This document shows, one piece after another, positions 26,761 to 34,765 of a DNA stretch of 64,000 nucleotides (position 1 is its first letter; each line of letters opens with the position of its first letter). A model generated the notes under the pieces. The model saw nothing but the letters and a program-made list of their open reading frames with translations. It had not been told where the DNA came from and did not search any database. A program made the translations under genes and the position numbers. The DNA is from an uncultured Microbacteriaceae bacterium (lineage in GTDB: Bacteria; Actinomycetota; Actinomycetes; Actinomycetales; Microbacteriaceae). The stretch is from assembly GCA_903940225.1 (NCBI GenBank), contig CAJAKC010000022.1:62001-126000 (forward strand), read 5' to 3'.

Positions 26761-27278
26761 TCGATCGTGATGGACGAGATGACGACGGGCTCGACGGGTC
26801 GGTCCTGCGCCCCGGTCGGGACACCCTCAATCGCGCGGACAACCGTTTGCGATGCGTCATCAGCGACCTCGCCGAAAATTGTGTGGCGGCCCTGCAGGTG
26901 CGGCGTCTCTACGGTGGTGATAAAAAACTGCGACCCGTTTGTTCCCGGTCCGGCATTCGCCATCGCAAGCAGGAAGGGCTTCGTAAACGCGAGTTCTGGG
27001 TGAATTTCATCGCCAAATTGATAGCCAGGGCCGCCGTAACCCATTCCCAGCGGGTCGCCGCCTTGAATCATAAAATTCGGGATGATGCGGTGGAAGACTA
27101 CGTCCGTGTAGAGGGGCGTAGAGAGTTTCTCCCCCGTGTTCGGATGAGTCCATTCCTTTGCGCCGGTTGCGAGGCCAATGAAGTTCTCGACGGTCACAGG
27201 AGCGTGGTTCCCAAAAAGGTTCACCCGGATATTTCCGTGGTTTGTGTGGATGGTTGCAACGTTGGTATGAATCGACAT
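26757..27278 (-). CDS. ppiA: Cyclophilin-type peptidyl-prolyl isomerase
   Basis: A 173-aa cyclophilin: VENFIGLATG, FHRIIPNFMIQGGDP (catalytic Arg and surrounding residues), AMANAGPGTNGSQFFIT and HTIFGEV. It catalyses proline cis-trans isomerisation. No signal peptide, so cytosolic. The ATG at 27278 has GAGAAT exactly 6 nt upstream, the same hexamer and spacing as pfkA. Operon ppiA-rhomboid. Confidence 0.93.
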   Translation of the reverse strand: MSIHTNVATIHTNHGNIRVNLFGNHAPVTVENFIGLATGAKEWTHPNTGEKLSTPLYTDVVFHRIIPNFMIQGGDPLGMGYGGPGYQFGDEIHPELAFTKPFLLAMANAGPGTNGSQFFITTVETPHLQGRHTIFGEVADDASQTVVRAIEGVPTGAQDRPVEPVVISSITIE

Positions 27279-27351
27279 GGTTCCATTCTCCCACTTCTCA
27301 AGTTGTATCCGAACCGTGAACGGGGCGATAATGAAACCCTAAGGAGACGTC

Positions 27352-27720
27352 ATGGCTAAGAAGTATTCGCGTGAACTCGCCGAGCTGGGCTCGGCCGGTG
27401 GAGACGCATTGAACAACGCGGGTCGAATCCTCGCGGACGCCGCGCGCCTTGCAGCGCGGTACTCGCGTGACGAGATTGCACCGAGAGCCCGTAGCGAATA
27501 CGCCGAACACCTCGCGCCATTACTCGCAACGGGCCTTGCCGCTGGTCGCCGCTATCTTCGGAACACTCCTCTTCCGGTGGTCAAAAAGAAGTCCGGGCTT
27601 GGATCGTTCATTGCCGCAGGATTTGCCATCGCACTTGTTGCTGGTGTTGCCTATGTTGCGTGGCAGACACTTCGCACCGACGATGAGGCGTGGGTAGACG
27701 ACGAGACCGACGTCGACTAA
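27352..27720 (+). CDS. Small membrane protein of unknown function
   Basis: A 122-aa protein with an Ala/Arg-rich N-terminal helical part (about 1-75), one membrane segment (about 83-106: SFIAAGFAIALVAGVAYVAW) and an acidic C-terminus (DDEAWVDDETDVD). AAGGAG lies 5 nt upstream of the ATG. Comparable proteins (cytosolic helix, single helix, acid tail) occur next to ppiA in related bacteria. No function assigned. It shares CTAA with the convergent flavocytochrome stop. Confidence 0.7.
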   Translation: MAKKYSRELAELGSAGGDALNNAGRILADAARLAARYSRDEIAPRARSEYAEHLAPLLATGLAAGRRYLRNTPLPVVKKKSGLGSFIAAGFAIALVAGVAYVAWQTLRTDDEAWVDDETDVD

Positions 27721-29291
27721 GCGTCGACTGTTAGTTCTGCAGATACTGCTCGGGATACGCACGGGTAGAACACGTGCATTTCGTCCTTGAGCGCATCGGG
27801 CATGACACTGTCGAGGTGAGCGGGCTGCCCTTCGAGGACTCGTACCTCGCACGTGCCACAAACCCCTCGACCACACGATGAATCGATTCGGACGCCCGCC
27901 TGCTCGAGAGCGTCGAGCGCGCTTTGGTTTGCGGCCACCGGAATCGCTGTGCCGGTCGACGCGAGCCGGATAACAAACGGCCGTGCCCCGCCCTCGATGT
28001 CGCGAGTGACGGGACTGAAGCGCTCGACGTGCGCATTCGGGCTGGCGACAGTTTCTTCAATCTCGTTCATCAGGCTTTCAGGGCCACAACAGAAAACGTC
28101 AGCAGTGGTTTTCGTCAGAACCGGTTTCAGGTCAAATCGTCCTGAGACGTCCGACTCGTGGACCGTGACGCGCTTGGGGTGCATTCGAGCAAGCTCCGAA
28201 ACGTAGCCCATTCCCTCCTTGTTTTTGCCCAGATAGATCAGTGACCACGGCCGGTTTGTGGGGACGGATTCGATCATCGCGCGGATGGGAGTGATCCCGA
28301 TACCGCCTGCAATAAAGAGGTATTCGCGCGACGGAACGAGCGGGAAGTGGTTTCGAGGCCCGCTAACGGTGATGACCATTCCGGCGCGAACGTTGGCGTG
28401 AATCCACGATGAAGCTGCGGCCGCGCCGTGAGTATCAAGCACGGCGATATCGTAGCCGCGGCGATCGGTGGGGTCTCCGCACAGTGAGTACTGCCGTTCA
28501 CGGCCGTCGGGTAAGTGAAGAGTGATGTGGGACCCTGCATCCCACCAGGCAACGCGACCACCACCAACTGGAATCAGGCGAATCGCCATCACATCGTTGG
28601 CGATGACTGTGGCGGTGTGGACGACCATCGCTCGCTTTTCGCGACTGTCCTCATCGGCGGTGACGAGCACGGTTGCGTCACGTTCCGCGTCTCGCACCAT
28701 CTTCGCGGCTTTGACTTCAGCGTCACGTTCCGCGCGGCGACCGGCAAGGGCTACGACCGTGAGTCGAATGATGAGGGCGAGCATGCCCAAGACGATGACG
28801 GAAATGCTAATCGCGCCGTACCACCATGTGCCGACATCGGTGCCCGAGAACGCCGCGTGCACTCCCACGGCAAAGAAAATGCCGTAGGCGAGGTAGTGGA
28901 TGGACTTCCACAGCCAGCGCGGAAGCTTATCCATGAACATGCTGGTGACATAGACAACGCTTAGCGCCCAAAATGTGATGACACCAATAGCGAGTGATAT
29001 CTCCATCAAGGGGGTTGCGCCTTCATAGGTCGCGAGACCGGGCACAACAAGATCAAGAGCGGTGAATTGCACGTAAGGGTCGAGCATGAGTGCACCAGTA
29101 TGAATTGACGCCATCACCACAGTCAGGGTGCTCATGTATTTGTGGAGGTCCTTGAGCCAGCTCGGGTTGTCAAGTCCGCGAAAAACGCGCGACGAGAGGA
29201 GCACGCCCCACACCATCGAAAAAGCCATCAGCCCCCACGCGACCATCGCACTAATGCGGGAGAGGTACCACCAAACGTGCGGATCGTTCAC
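27717..29291 (-). CDS. Membrane flavocytochrome: ferric-reductase-like domain, FAD/NAD-binding, 2Fe-2S
   Basis: A 524-aa multidomain oxidoreductase. Residues about 1-190 form a six-helix ferric-reductase-like haem domain with candidate haem ligands in HKYMS, ASIHTGAL, SIHYLAYG and GVHAAFSG. The FAD domain (RQYSLCGDP) and NAD(P) domain (IAGGIGITPIRAM, FCCGPESLM) follow. The C-terminal 2Fe-2S ferredoxin domain has the pattern C-x4-C-x2-C in SSCGRGVCGTCE and a fourth Cys near the end. It would move electrons from NAD(P)H through FAD and iron-sulfur to haem and out of the cytosol. GTG start overlapping the ApbE stop (GTGA). Confidence 0.87.
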   Translation of the reverse strand: MNDPHVWWYLSRISAMVAWGLMAFSMVWGVLLSSRVFRGLDNPSWLKDLHKYMSTLTVVMASIHTGALMLDPYVQFTALDLVVPGLATYEGATPLMEISLAIGVITFWALSVVYVTSMFMDKLPRWLWKSIHYLAYGIFFAVGVHAAFSGTDVGTWWYGAISISVIVLGMLALIIRLTVVALAGRRAERDAEVKAAKMVRDAERDATVLVTADEDSREKRAMVVHTATVIANDVMAIRLIPVGGGRVAWWDAGSHITLHLPDGRERQYSLCGDPTDRRGYDIAVLDTHGAAAASSWIHANVRAGMVITVSGPRNHFPLVPSREYLFIAGGIGITPIRAMIESVPTNRPWSLIYLGKNKEGMGYVSELARMHPKRVTVHESDVSGRFDLKPVLTKTTADVFCCGPESLMNEIEETVASPNAHVERFSPVTRDIEGGARPFVIRLASTGTAIPVAANQSALDALEQAGVRIDSSCGRGVCGTCEVRVLEGQPAHLDSVMPDALKDEMHVFYPCVSRAVSAELTVDA

Positions 29292-30256
29292 GCGTAATCC
29301 TTCCAATTGTCGGATTCGGACATCGAGCCGTCGCGATGAACAACTAGGGCCGCAGTTCCGAGACTAGGTGCCCATTCGAGAAAATCGGTGCGCAGGAAGC
29401 CACATTTCGCCACGACTTCTGCGATTGCCGCCGACACGGCAATGACCGAAACGGAAACAACATCGGATTGCATGGGGATCCCGGTTTCTGCATCAATGAG
29501 ATGGTGCCGAGTTTCACCGTCGTGCTCCCAGGTCCTCGTGAGAGTTGATGATGTCGCGACAGCCCCATCCACAAGATTCACGCGAGCACAGTGCTGTCCG
29601 GGATTGTGTGGGTCCTCAATACCGATGTGCCACGTCGTTCCGTCGGGCGCAGTGCCCGAAATCCGAAGGTCGCCACCAATCTCAACGAGGGCGCCCAGGG
29701 CGCCCAACTCCAGTGCCCGTGTCACCAGAATGTCGGCCGCGAACCCTTTACCGATGCCGCCCGGATCCAGCGTCATTCCGCGCGGGAGCGTTACGGTGTT
29801 CCCCATCACCGTTGTTCCCGCGGTGTCGATCGGCCAGCGCGCGGACTGGGGAAGTGTGGTGATCAGCTGTTGATCGACGCGCGAACGGTCATATCCTTCG
29901 GCGATGAGTCGGGGAAGAATTGTCGGATCGTATTGCCCGTCAGTCAACCGGCGTGCAGCCAACATTTCCATGACCAGCGGGACAGTAACGGGATCAACTT
30001 CGACGGGATCCCCTTCGGCAGAGTTCAATCGGGAGATGTCACTGGTGTGAAGGAATCGGCTCCACTTGTCGTTGAGAAACTGCGCCGAATCGCCGAGGTC
30101 ATCAAGCATGGCAGAGGTGCCGGCGACGAGCACAATATGTGCCGTTGTGCCCATGACCTTAAACTCGCGCGTGACGACAACGCTGCCGCCAGGGGTGTGA
30201 GCTGCTCGAAGCGCGTCGGCGGCGATGTTCGATGCCCAACTGTTATCGGGAACCAC
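29288..30256 (-). CDS. apbE: FAD:protein FMN transferase (ApbE)
   Basis: A 322-aa ApbE-family protein, which uses FAD to attach FMN covalently to a Thr/Ser of target flavoproteins (NqrC, RnfG, FMN-binding domain proteins). Visible motifs: FKVMGTTAHIVL at the N-terminus, DPGGIGKGFAADI, VEIGGDLRISG, and the Mg-binding HHLIDAETG region. No signal peptide or lipobox is seen, whereas many bacterial ApbE proteins are exported. GTG at 30256 is the first in-frame start that does not run far into the upstream gene and gives a 14-nt overlap with it. No acceptor protein with an FMN-binding domain was found in the window. Confidence 0.85.
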   Translation of the reverse strand: MVPDNSWASNIAADALRAAHTPGGSVVVTREFKVMGTTAHIVLVAGTSAMLDDLGDSAQFLNDKWSRFLHTSDISRLNSAEGDPVEVDPVTVPLVMEMLAARRLTDGQYDPTILPRLIAEGYDRSRVDQQLITTLPQSARWPIDTAGTTVMGNTVTLPRGMTLDPGGIGKGFAADILVTRALELGALGALVEIGGDLRISGTAPDGTTWHIGIEDPHNPGQHCARVNLVDGAVATSSTLTRTWEHDGETRHHLIDAETGIPMQSDVVSVSVIAVSAAIAEVVAKCGFLRTDFLEWAPSLGTAALVVHRDGSMSESDNWKDYA

Positions 30257-30653
30257 TCGACGTTCCGTTGGAGGTCGAGGAAGAACTCGAACTCGAACTC
30301 GAGGATGAGGATGAGGATGAGCTCGAACTGGATGAACGGGAAGGCTTCGACGTTGCGGAGGGTGCCCGTGATGACGACGCTTTGGCCTTGGCTTTGGCTT
30401 TAGCAGCTTTCGCTGCGGCTTTAGCCGCTGCCGCGGAAGCAGCATCCGATGCCGCTTTAGCAGCAGCAGCAGCCTGTGCGTCTGCTATTGCTTGCGCTTC
30501 AGCTTCCGCCTTGGCAATTTCTGCTGCGGCAACAGCTGCTTGGTGGGCTTCCTCAGCTGCTTGTGCTTGCATCGACGCAACCCCGCCGACGAGTGCGGCT
30601 ACAGTCACGACAGTAGTGAAGATGCGCGCCTTAGGCGCAATGAAAATTCCCAT
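30243..30653 (-). CDS. Exported Ala-rich protein with poly-Ser tail
   Basis: A 136-aa protein of extreme composition. Residues 1-32 look like a signal sequence (hydrophobic TTVVTVAALVGGVA then AQAAEE). Residues about 33-95 are an Ala/Lys/Glu helix (AAKAAAKAAKAKAKAKA). The C-terminal third is Ser-rich with an uninterrupted Ser run of about 20, ending TSNGTSSGSR. No family recognised. It starts 2 nt after the acidic-protein stop and overlaps ApbE, so it belongs to the same operon. Confidence 0.72.
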   Translation of the reverse strand: MGIFIAPKARIFTTVVTVAALVGGVASMQAQAAEEAHQAAVAAAEIAKAEAEAQAIADAQAAAAAKAASDAASAAAAKAAAKAAKAKAKAKASSSRAPSATSKPSRSSSSSSSSSSSSSSSSSSSSTSNGTSSGSR

Positions 30654-30655
30654 GA

Positions 30656-31177
30656 TTAGTCATCCTCTTCGTCTTCGTCTTCGTCTTCGTCTTCATCTTC
30701 ATCTTCATCTTCATCTTCATCTTCATCTTCATCTTCATCTTCGTCTTCATCTTCGTCTTCGTCTTCATCTTCGTCTTCATCTTCGTCTTCATAGTCTCCC
30801 GATGATGTTCCGCCCGAAGCTGATCCACCACTCGTACCGTGTGTAGTCGTCGTTGTACTTGTTCCCGTCGTGTTCGAAGCGGAAGTTCCTCGTGACGAGC
30901 TGGCCGAATCTTCCGAACCTGTCTCTGCCCCCGATGTGGCAGTGTCGCCCGGTGTTGTCGGAGTCGGCGCCGGGGCGCCGGGTGCCTCTGGTACTTCGGG
31001 TGCCACGAGAACAGGGACCTGAATGTCGACCGGGGTTTGGACAGTGGTCGAGACGCCACTAGTCAGCGCGTTGAGGTCGTCGATGGTGAAACCACCGGTG
31101 TTGGCAGCAATTGTCCCGACGCCCGCGCCTGTAGTGGCGGTGATGCCGATGATGAGAAGCGGTACTTGTATGTTCAT
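30656..31177 (-). CDS. Exported protein ending in 44 Asp/Glu residues
   Basis: A 173-aa protein. The N-terminus (MNIQVPLLIIGITATTGAGV) is a signal or anchor segment; residues about 25-60 may be folded (GGFTIDDLNALTSG). Then come a Val/Pro/Ala region, a Ser/Thr/Gly-rich stretch, and a C-terminal run of 44 acidic residues (30659-30790), almost perfectly alternating Glu and Asp. Such a tail would be fully extended and could bind Ca2+, Fe or basic polymers (inference). First gene of the operon with the Ser-rich protein, ApbE and flavocytochrome. The ATG has CACACT 6 nt upstream. Confidence 0.75.
   Translation of the reverse strand: MNIQVPLLIIGITATTGAGVGTIAANTGGFTIDDLNALTSGVSTTVQTPVDIQVPVLVAPEVPEAPGAPAPTPTTPGDTATSGAETGSEDSASSSRGTSASNTTGTSTTTTTHGTSGGSASGGTSSGDYEDEDEDEDEDEDEDEDEDEDEDEDEDEDEDEDEDEDEDEDEEDD
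30659..30790 (-). repeat. Trinucleotide/hexanucleotide tract encoding poly(Glu-Asp)
   Basis: 132 nt made of GAA/GAG and GAT/GAC codons on the minus strand, mostly as the 6-mer GAAGAT or GAAGAC. The third base varies between T and C, so it is not a perfect microsatellite. Each codon change is synonymous or keeps the charge. Confidence 0.85.
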
Positions 31178-31221
31178 GTTTTCAGTGTGACCTACCTCAC
31201 CACCGCCCCACAACGAGGTTT

Positions 31222-31243
31222 GTCCAAGAAACGTCAAAGAAAA
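31222..31243. promoter_or_regulatory. 11-bp direct repeat, candidate response-regulator site
   Basis: GTCCAAGAAAC (31222-31232) followed directly by GTCAAAGAAAA (31233-31243). Tandem 11-bp half-sites are the usual form of OmpR/PhoB-type binding sites. It lies in the 123-bp divergent region between the acidic-protein operon and the two-component genes. Confidence 0.5.
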
Positions 31244-31300
31244 CTTGTCGACCTATTCCGCAGGGATGCGTGAGGGGTGCATTCATGGCACAGTCATAAC

Positions 31301-31969
31301 ATGACCATTTTGCTTGTCGAAGACGATCGCGCGATCGCTGATGCGCTGCTCGACGGATTGCGCGACAACGGCTACATTGTCGACCATGTCGTTTCCGGTG
31401 CCGAAGCGGTCGCAAAGGTTAAGCGTGGCGGAATCACGACGGTCATCCTGGATCTTGGACTTCCCGACCTTGACGGGACCGAGGTGTGCCGTCGGATTCG
31501 AGCGTTTTCCCACGTGCCGATCATTGTGGCGAGCGCCCGAGAAACAGAGATGGATCGCGTTACGGTGCTGGAAATCGGGGCGGACGACTATCTCGTTAAG
31601 CCCTTTGGAATAAAGGAGCTTGTCGCACGAATCAACGCGGTCATGCGTCGTGCTCTCGGCACAACTTCACCCATCACGCATTTCGCCGTCGGATCACTCG
31701 TAATTGACTCGAAGACTCGAACCGTCTCACTCGATGGACTGGATATCGCCTTCACGCCCAAAGAGTTCGATTTTCTCGAGTATCTGGCACACGAACCGGG
31801 GACAGTCTTTCGTCGTGCGGACATCCTTCGCGATGTGTGGAAAACGACCTGGTACGGAACCACCAAAACTCTCGACGCGCACGTCGCGTCTATCCGCAAA
31901 AAGCTGGGAAGTCCCGACTGGGTCGAATCGGTTCGAGGCGTTGGGTTCGCTCTGCGGCAGGTTCGATGA
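31301..31969 (+). CDS. OmpR-family response regulator
   Basis: A 222-aa response regulator: receiver (about 1-115, phospho-acceptor Asp in VILDLGLPDLDG, switch Lys in VKPFG) and winged-helix DNA-binding domain (about 125-222, with KEFDFLEYL and TKTLDAHVASIRKKLG). The ATG at 31301 has CACAGT exactly 6 nt upstream, matching the divergent gene's arrangement. It is coupled to the kinase by ATGA. Its position suggests it controls the acidic-protein/ApbE/flavocytochrome operon (inference). Confidence 0.87.
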   Translation: MTILLVEDDRAIADALLDGLRDNGYIVDHVVSGAEAVAKVKRGGITTVILDLGLPDLDGTEVCRRIRAFSHVPIIVASARETEMDRVTVLEIGADDYLVKPFGIKELVARINAVMRRALGTTSPITHFAVGSLVIDSKTRTVSLDGLDIAFTPKEFDFLEYLAHEPGTVFRRADILRDVWKTTWYGTTKTLDAHVASIRKKLGSPDWVESVRGVGFALRQVR

Positions 31970-33363
31970 GAAAGCTCTTTCTCGCCTCACTCCTGGGCCT
32001 TAGCGCGACTATTGCGCTGGGGCAGGGGTTTGTGACATATGACTACGTGGTAAACACTGAGCAGCGAAACGTGATCACCGAGTTCGAGCGTGATGCTTTC
32101 GTATTGGGTGGCCGCGTGGAAGAATTCCTCTCCGATCCGGCACCGCTTGACTCGGCCAGAACGGCGCTGACTACGTTGATTACAAAATACGCGGACTCAA
32201 AGGAAACAGAGGTCATCATCACTGATGCCCAGGGGATCGCGGTGTTGACCAGCAACGCGGTCGAACTGGCTGTCGGCGACGATTTCACCAATCGCCCGGA
32301 GATTGCCGCCGCTCTCGTCGGTAATGTTTCCTCCGGTGAACGGTGGTCCGACACTCTGCAATCTAACCTCGTCTATGTGGCGGTCCCCATCATCAGTGGG
32401 TCCAGTGTTTACGGGGCGGTTCGACTGAGCTTTCCCCACGGAGGGATCGACGCTGCCGTGGCCGCGCAGACACAGTTTTTGTGGTGGGTTGCGGGCGCCG
32501 CAATCGTTCTATCGCTCATCGTTTCATGGCTGTTGTCGGGCGTGGTTATTCGACCACTGCGCCGAATCGAGCAGCAGACGAATGCTCTCGCGGCGGGCGA
32601 TTTTTCCGCGCGCCTGCCTGACACCAAGGGAACCACGGAAATCGCCACACTCACCGCCGCGTTCAACGGGATGGCGGACAAGCTGCAGTCGTTGATTCGT
32701 CAGCAACGCGCATTCGCATCCGACGCCTCCCATCAACTCCGGACACCGTTGACGGCGCTGTTGTTACGTCTCGAGCGAGCGCGTGACGCCCTGCCGAAAA
32801 CGGCATCGGTGGCGCGTGAGCGGATCGCCGACGCGGAATCGGAAGTAGAGCGATTGAACTCGATTGTTGAAGGGCTTCTTGCGATTGCTCGATCCGAGGG
32901 ACGTGCCGGCACAATCGAGCCGGTCGATGTTGCGGTCGTTGCGCGCGATCGAGTGGAATCCTGGCGCCCACTCGCCGAGGAACGGGGAATCACGATGGCG
33001 TTTGACGGTTTGGAATCGGCGGTTGCTCGTGCAATTCCCTCTGCCCCTGAACACATCATCGACAACTACATCGACAACGCTCTCGCTCACAGCCCCTCGG
33101 GAACCGCCGTGCTCGTTCGTGTTCGACGCACCGGGTCCGACGTCATCGTCGAGGTTATCGACGCGGGCTCCGGACTCACGGCGGAGCAGTGCGAACGCGC
33201 GTTTGACCGCTTCTGGCGTGCGGATTCGACGACAGAGGGAACGGGTTTGGGTTTGGCCATCGTCAAACACCTCGCCGAACTCGGTGGGGCGACCGTGTCT
33301 CTCGCGCCGCGTTCGCGTGACAGCGGAGTCGTCGCCTCGGTGAGTTTCCCCTCCGCGACCTAG
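31966..33363 (+). CDS. Sensor histidine kinase with extracellular sensor domain
   Basis: A 465-aa kinase: membrane helix (about 3-25), extracellular sensor (about 26-170) with Cache-like features (LTSNAVELAVGDDFTNRPE, AVPIISGSSVYGAV), second helix (about 178-200), HAMP (about 200-250), HisKA with His in DASHQLRTPLTALLL, and ATPase domain with N-box NYIDNALAH and GTGLGLAIV. Hybrid layout of PrrB/TcrY-type kinases. The signal is unknown. Its TAG shares CTAG with the convergent gene. Confidence 0.88.
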   Translation: MRKLFLASLLGLSATIALGQGFVTYDYVVNTEQRNVITEFERDAFVLGGRVEEFLSDPAPLDSARTALTTLITKYADSKETEVIITDAQGIAVLTSNAVELAVGDDFTNRPEIAAALVGNVSSGERWSDTLQSNLVYVAVPIISGSSVYGAVRLSFPHGGIDAAVAAQTQFLWWVAGAAIVLSLIVSWLLSGVVIRPLRRIEQQTNALAAGDFSARLPDTKGTTEIATLTAAFNGMADKLQSLIRQQRAFASDASHQLRTPLTALLLRLERARDALPKTASVARERIADAESEVERLNSIVEGLLAIARSEGRAGTIEPVDVAVVARDRVESWRPLAEERGITMAFDGLESAVARAIPSAPEHIIDNYIDNALAHSPSGTAVLVRVRRTGSDVIVEVIDAGSGLTAEQCERAFDRFWRADSTTEGTGLGLAIVKHLAELGGATVSLAPRSRDSGVVASVSFPSAT

Positions 33364-34733
33364 TCGATTATGGCCGGCTCGATCGGCATTGGCTCGGGTA
33401 GTTCGATGATTCCCTCGATTAGCGAAATGACCGCCATCGGCCAACCCTCACTCCCCGACATCACAAAACCGGGAACCAACCACACGCCGCCCGATTTGTC
33501 CCACACAATCAACAATTGGGGCTTCGCCTTGTTGATGATCAGGTCCATGACTGTCGGGGTGGGAAGCGGTTCGGGCGTCAGCCCTGGATCAAAAGTTTCC
33601 GTTGGCATCGGTTCACTAGTGACATCGGGTGCGGGTTCTGCCGTCGGGTCCACCGAGGGCTCGGAGGTCGGTTCAACAGCCGGCTCTGATTCCGTGGCGG
33701 CGACGGCATCGCCTTCGACACCGTACGAGCGAGACGACATCCACGGCATCCCGTCCATTGGCGCTGAACCGTACCAGCGCCAATCACTCATTCGGGCAAC
33801 CGCGTCGACAGCCGACACGGTGGGGAAATTTCCCGCCGCCGCGGCCCGCGCCGAGTGGCCCGACATGTAGGCAATTTCGCCATCTCCGCTCCACGAAATT
33901 GACCAATCGACTGCTACTCGCTGGCCCGCAACGGACTGCGCTGCAGTAACGGTGGTTCCCCATTCGTCGCGATATGTCGTCAGTGAATCCGCCGAGCCGT
34001 CGAACCCGAGTGCAGAGAAGATCGCAAGGGCGGTGTCTTCCGCCTCTGATTGCGAAGGGTTCTTTCCCGAGGGGGGAGCGGCGTATTCGTTGCACGTCTC
34101 GGGTGTATCGCTCCCTGATTGCGCGGGGTCGATGCACTCTTGCGCCGGATAGGCCGCGGGGTTGTTGTACCACCACGATCCCGTTCCAGACCAATAGACC
34201 GTGAGGTTCGCTGCTGACCCGTCCTCGGGGCCAACCACCCAGCTGGGGTAATTCTTATCGAAATACGAGGACTTGGTGACGGTTCCATCGAGCCCGAGTT
34301 CGTCCGCGATTGCCCTGGCGCGCGATTGCACGTCGCCAACGAGTTCGAAGCGATAAACGGTTCCCGAACCGGCGGCGGTCGAGAGGTCGGCACCCGCAAT
34401 GTAGTTGTAGGTGATGAACGGCATCATCATCTTGGAATCACTCGTGGACAGCCCCTCGGCATCTCCCACCGCAGAGGCATTCGGTGCCCCCTCGGCAAGA
34501 GAGAACAGCGCCTGTTGCGACGGGAAGAGCATGGGAACGGCGATCGCGAGTGCGGCCGCACCCGCGACGGTACCGATAGCGTTGCGGCGCGTGGCCGGGC
34601 TGCTCGTGCTCATCAAGTCCCGGATGGGGCGGCGTCGCGCGTGAACTGCACGATTGAGAACGTCGGGCGAGGCCGAAACATCTGGGGTGTGCGACGCGGA
34701 CCGGAGCCGGGCGTCGAGTTCATCATTGTTCAT
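33360..34733 (-). CDS. Membrane protein co-encoded with ECF sigma factor, possible anti-sigma
   Basis: A 457-aa protein with a cytosolic N-terminus (about 1-45), one membrane segment (about 52-75), and a large extracellular domain rich in Trp, Tyr, Ser and Pro. The latter includes a Pro/Glu/Ser/Thr stretch (about 345-400) and a final segment (LLIVWDKSGGVWLVPGF) resembling a calcium-stabilised or beta-propeller strand. It follows the sigma gene by 32 nt. The layout is that of an anti-sigma factor, but no zinc-binding HxxxCxxC motif is present. Function otherwise unknown. Confidence 0.62.
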   Translation of the reverse strand: MNNDELDARLRSASHTPDVSASPDVLNRAVHARRRPIRDLMSTSSPATRRNAIGTVAGAAALAIAVPMLFPSQQALFSLAEGAPNASAVGDAEGLSTSDSKMMMPFITYNYIAGADLSTAAGSGTVYRFELVGDVQSRARAIADELGLDGTVTKSSYFDKNYPSWVVGPEDGSAANLTVYWSGTGSWWYNNPAAYPAQECIDPAQSGSDTPETCNEYAAPPSGKNPSQSEAEDTALAIFSALGFDGSADSLTTYRDEWGTTVTAAQSVAGQRVAVDWSISWSGDGEIAYMSGHSARAAAAGNFPTVSAVDAVARMSDWRWYGSAPMDGMPWMSSRSYGVEGDAVAATESEPAVEPTSEPSVDPTAEPAPDVTSEPMPTETFDPGLTPEPLPTPTVMDLIINKAKPQLLIVWDKSGGVWLVPGFVMSGSEGWPMAVISLIEGIIELPEPMPIEPAIID

Positions 34734-34765
34734 ATCTTGTTTATGTCCTCTCGACCACGAATCTT

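Noticed and set aside
30659-30790. CRISPR array or minisatellite
   Set aside because: No spacers; continuous codon repeat inside a coding sequence.
30232-30846. Plus-strand open frame across the Ser and Glu/Asp tracts
   Set aside because: It is the mirror of both repeat tracts; the minus strand has the signal peptides, operon overlaps and start-site elements.
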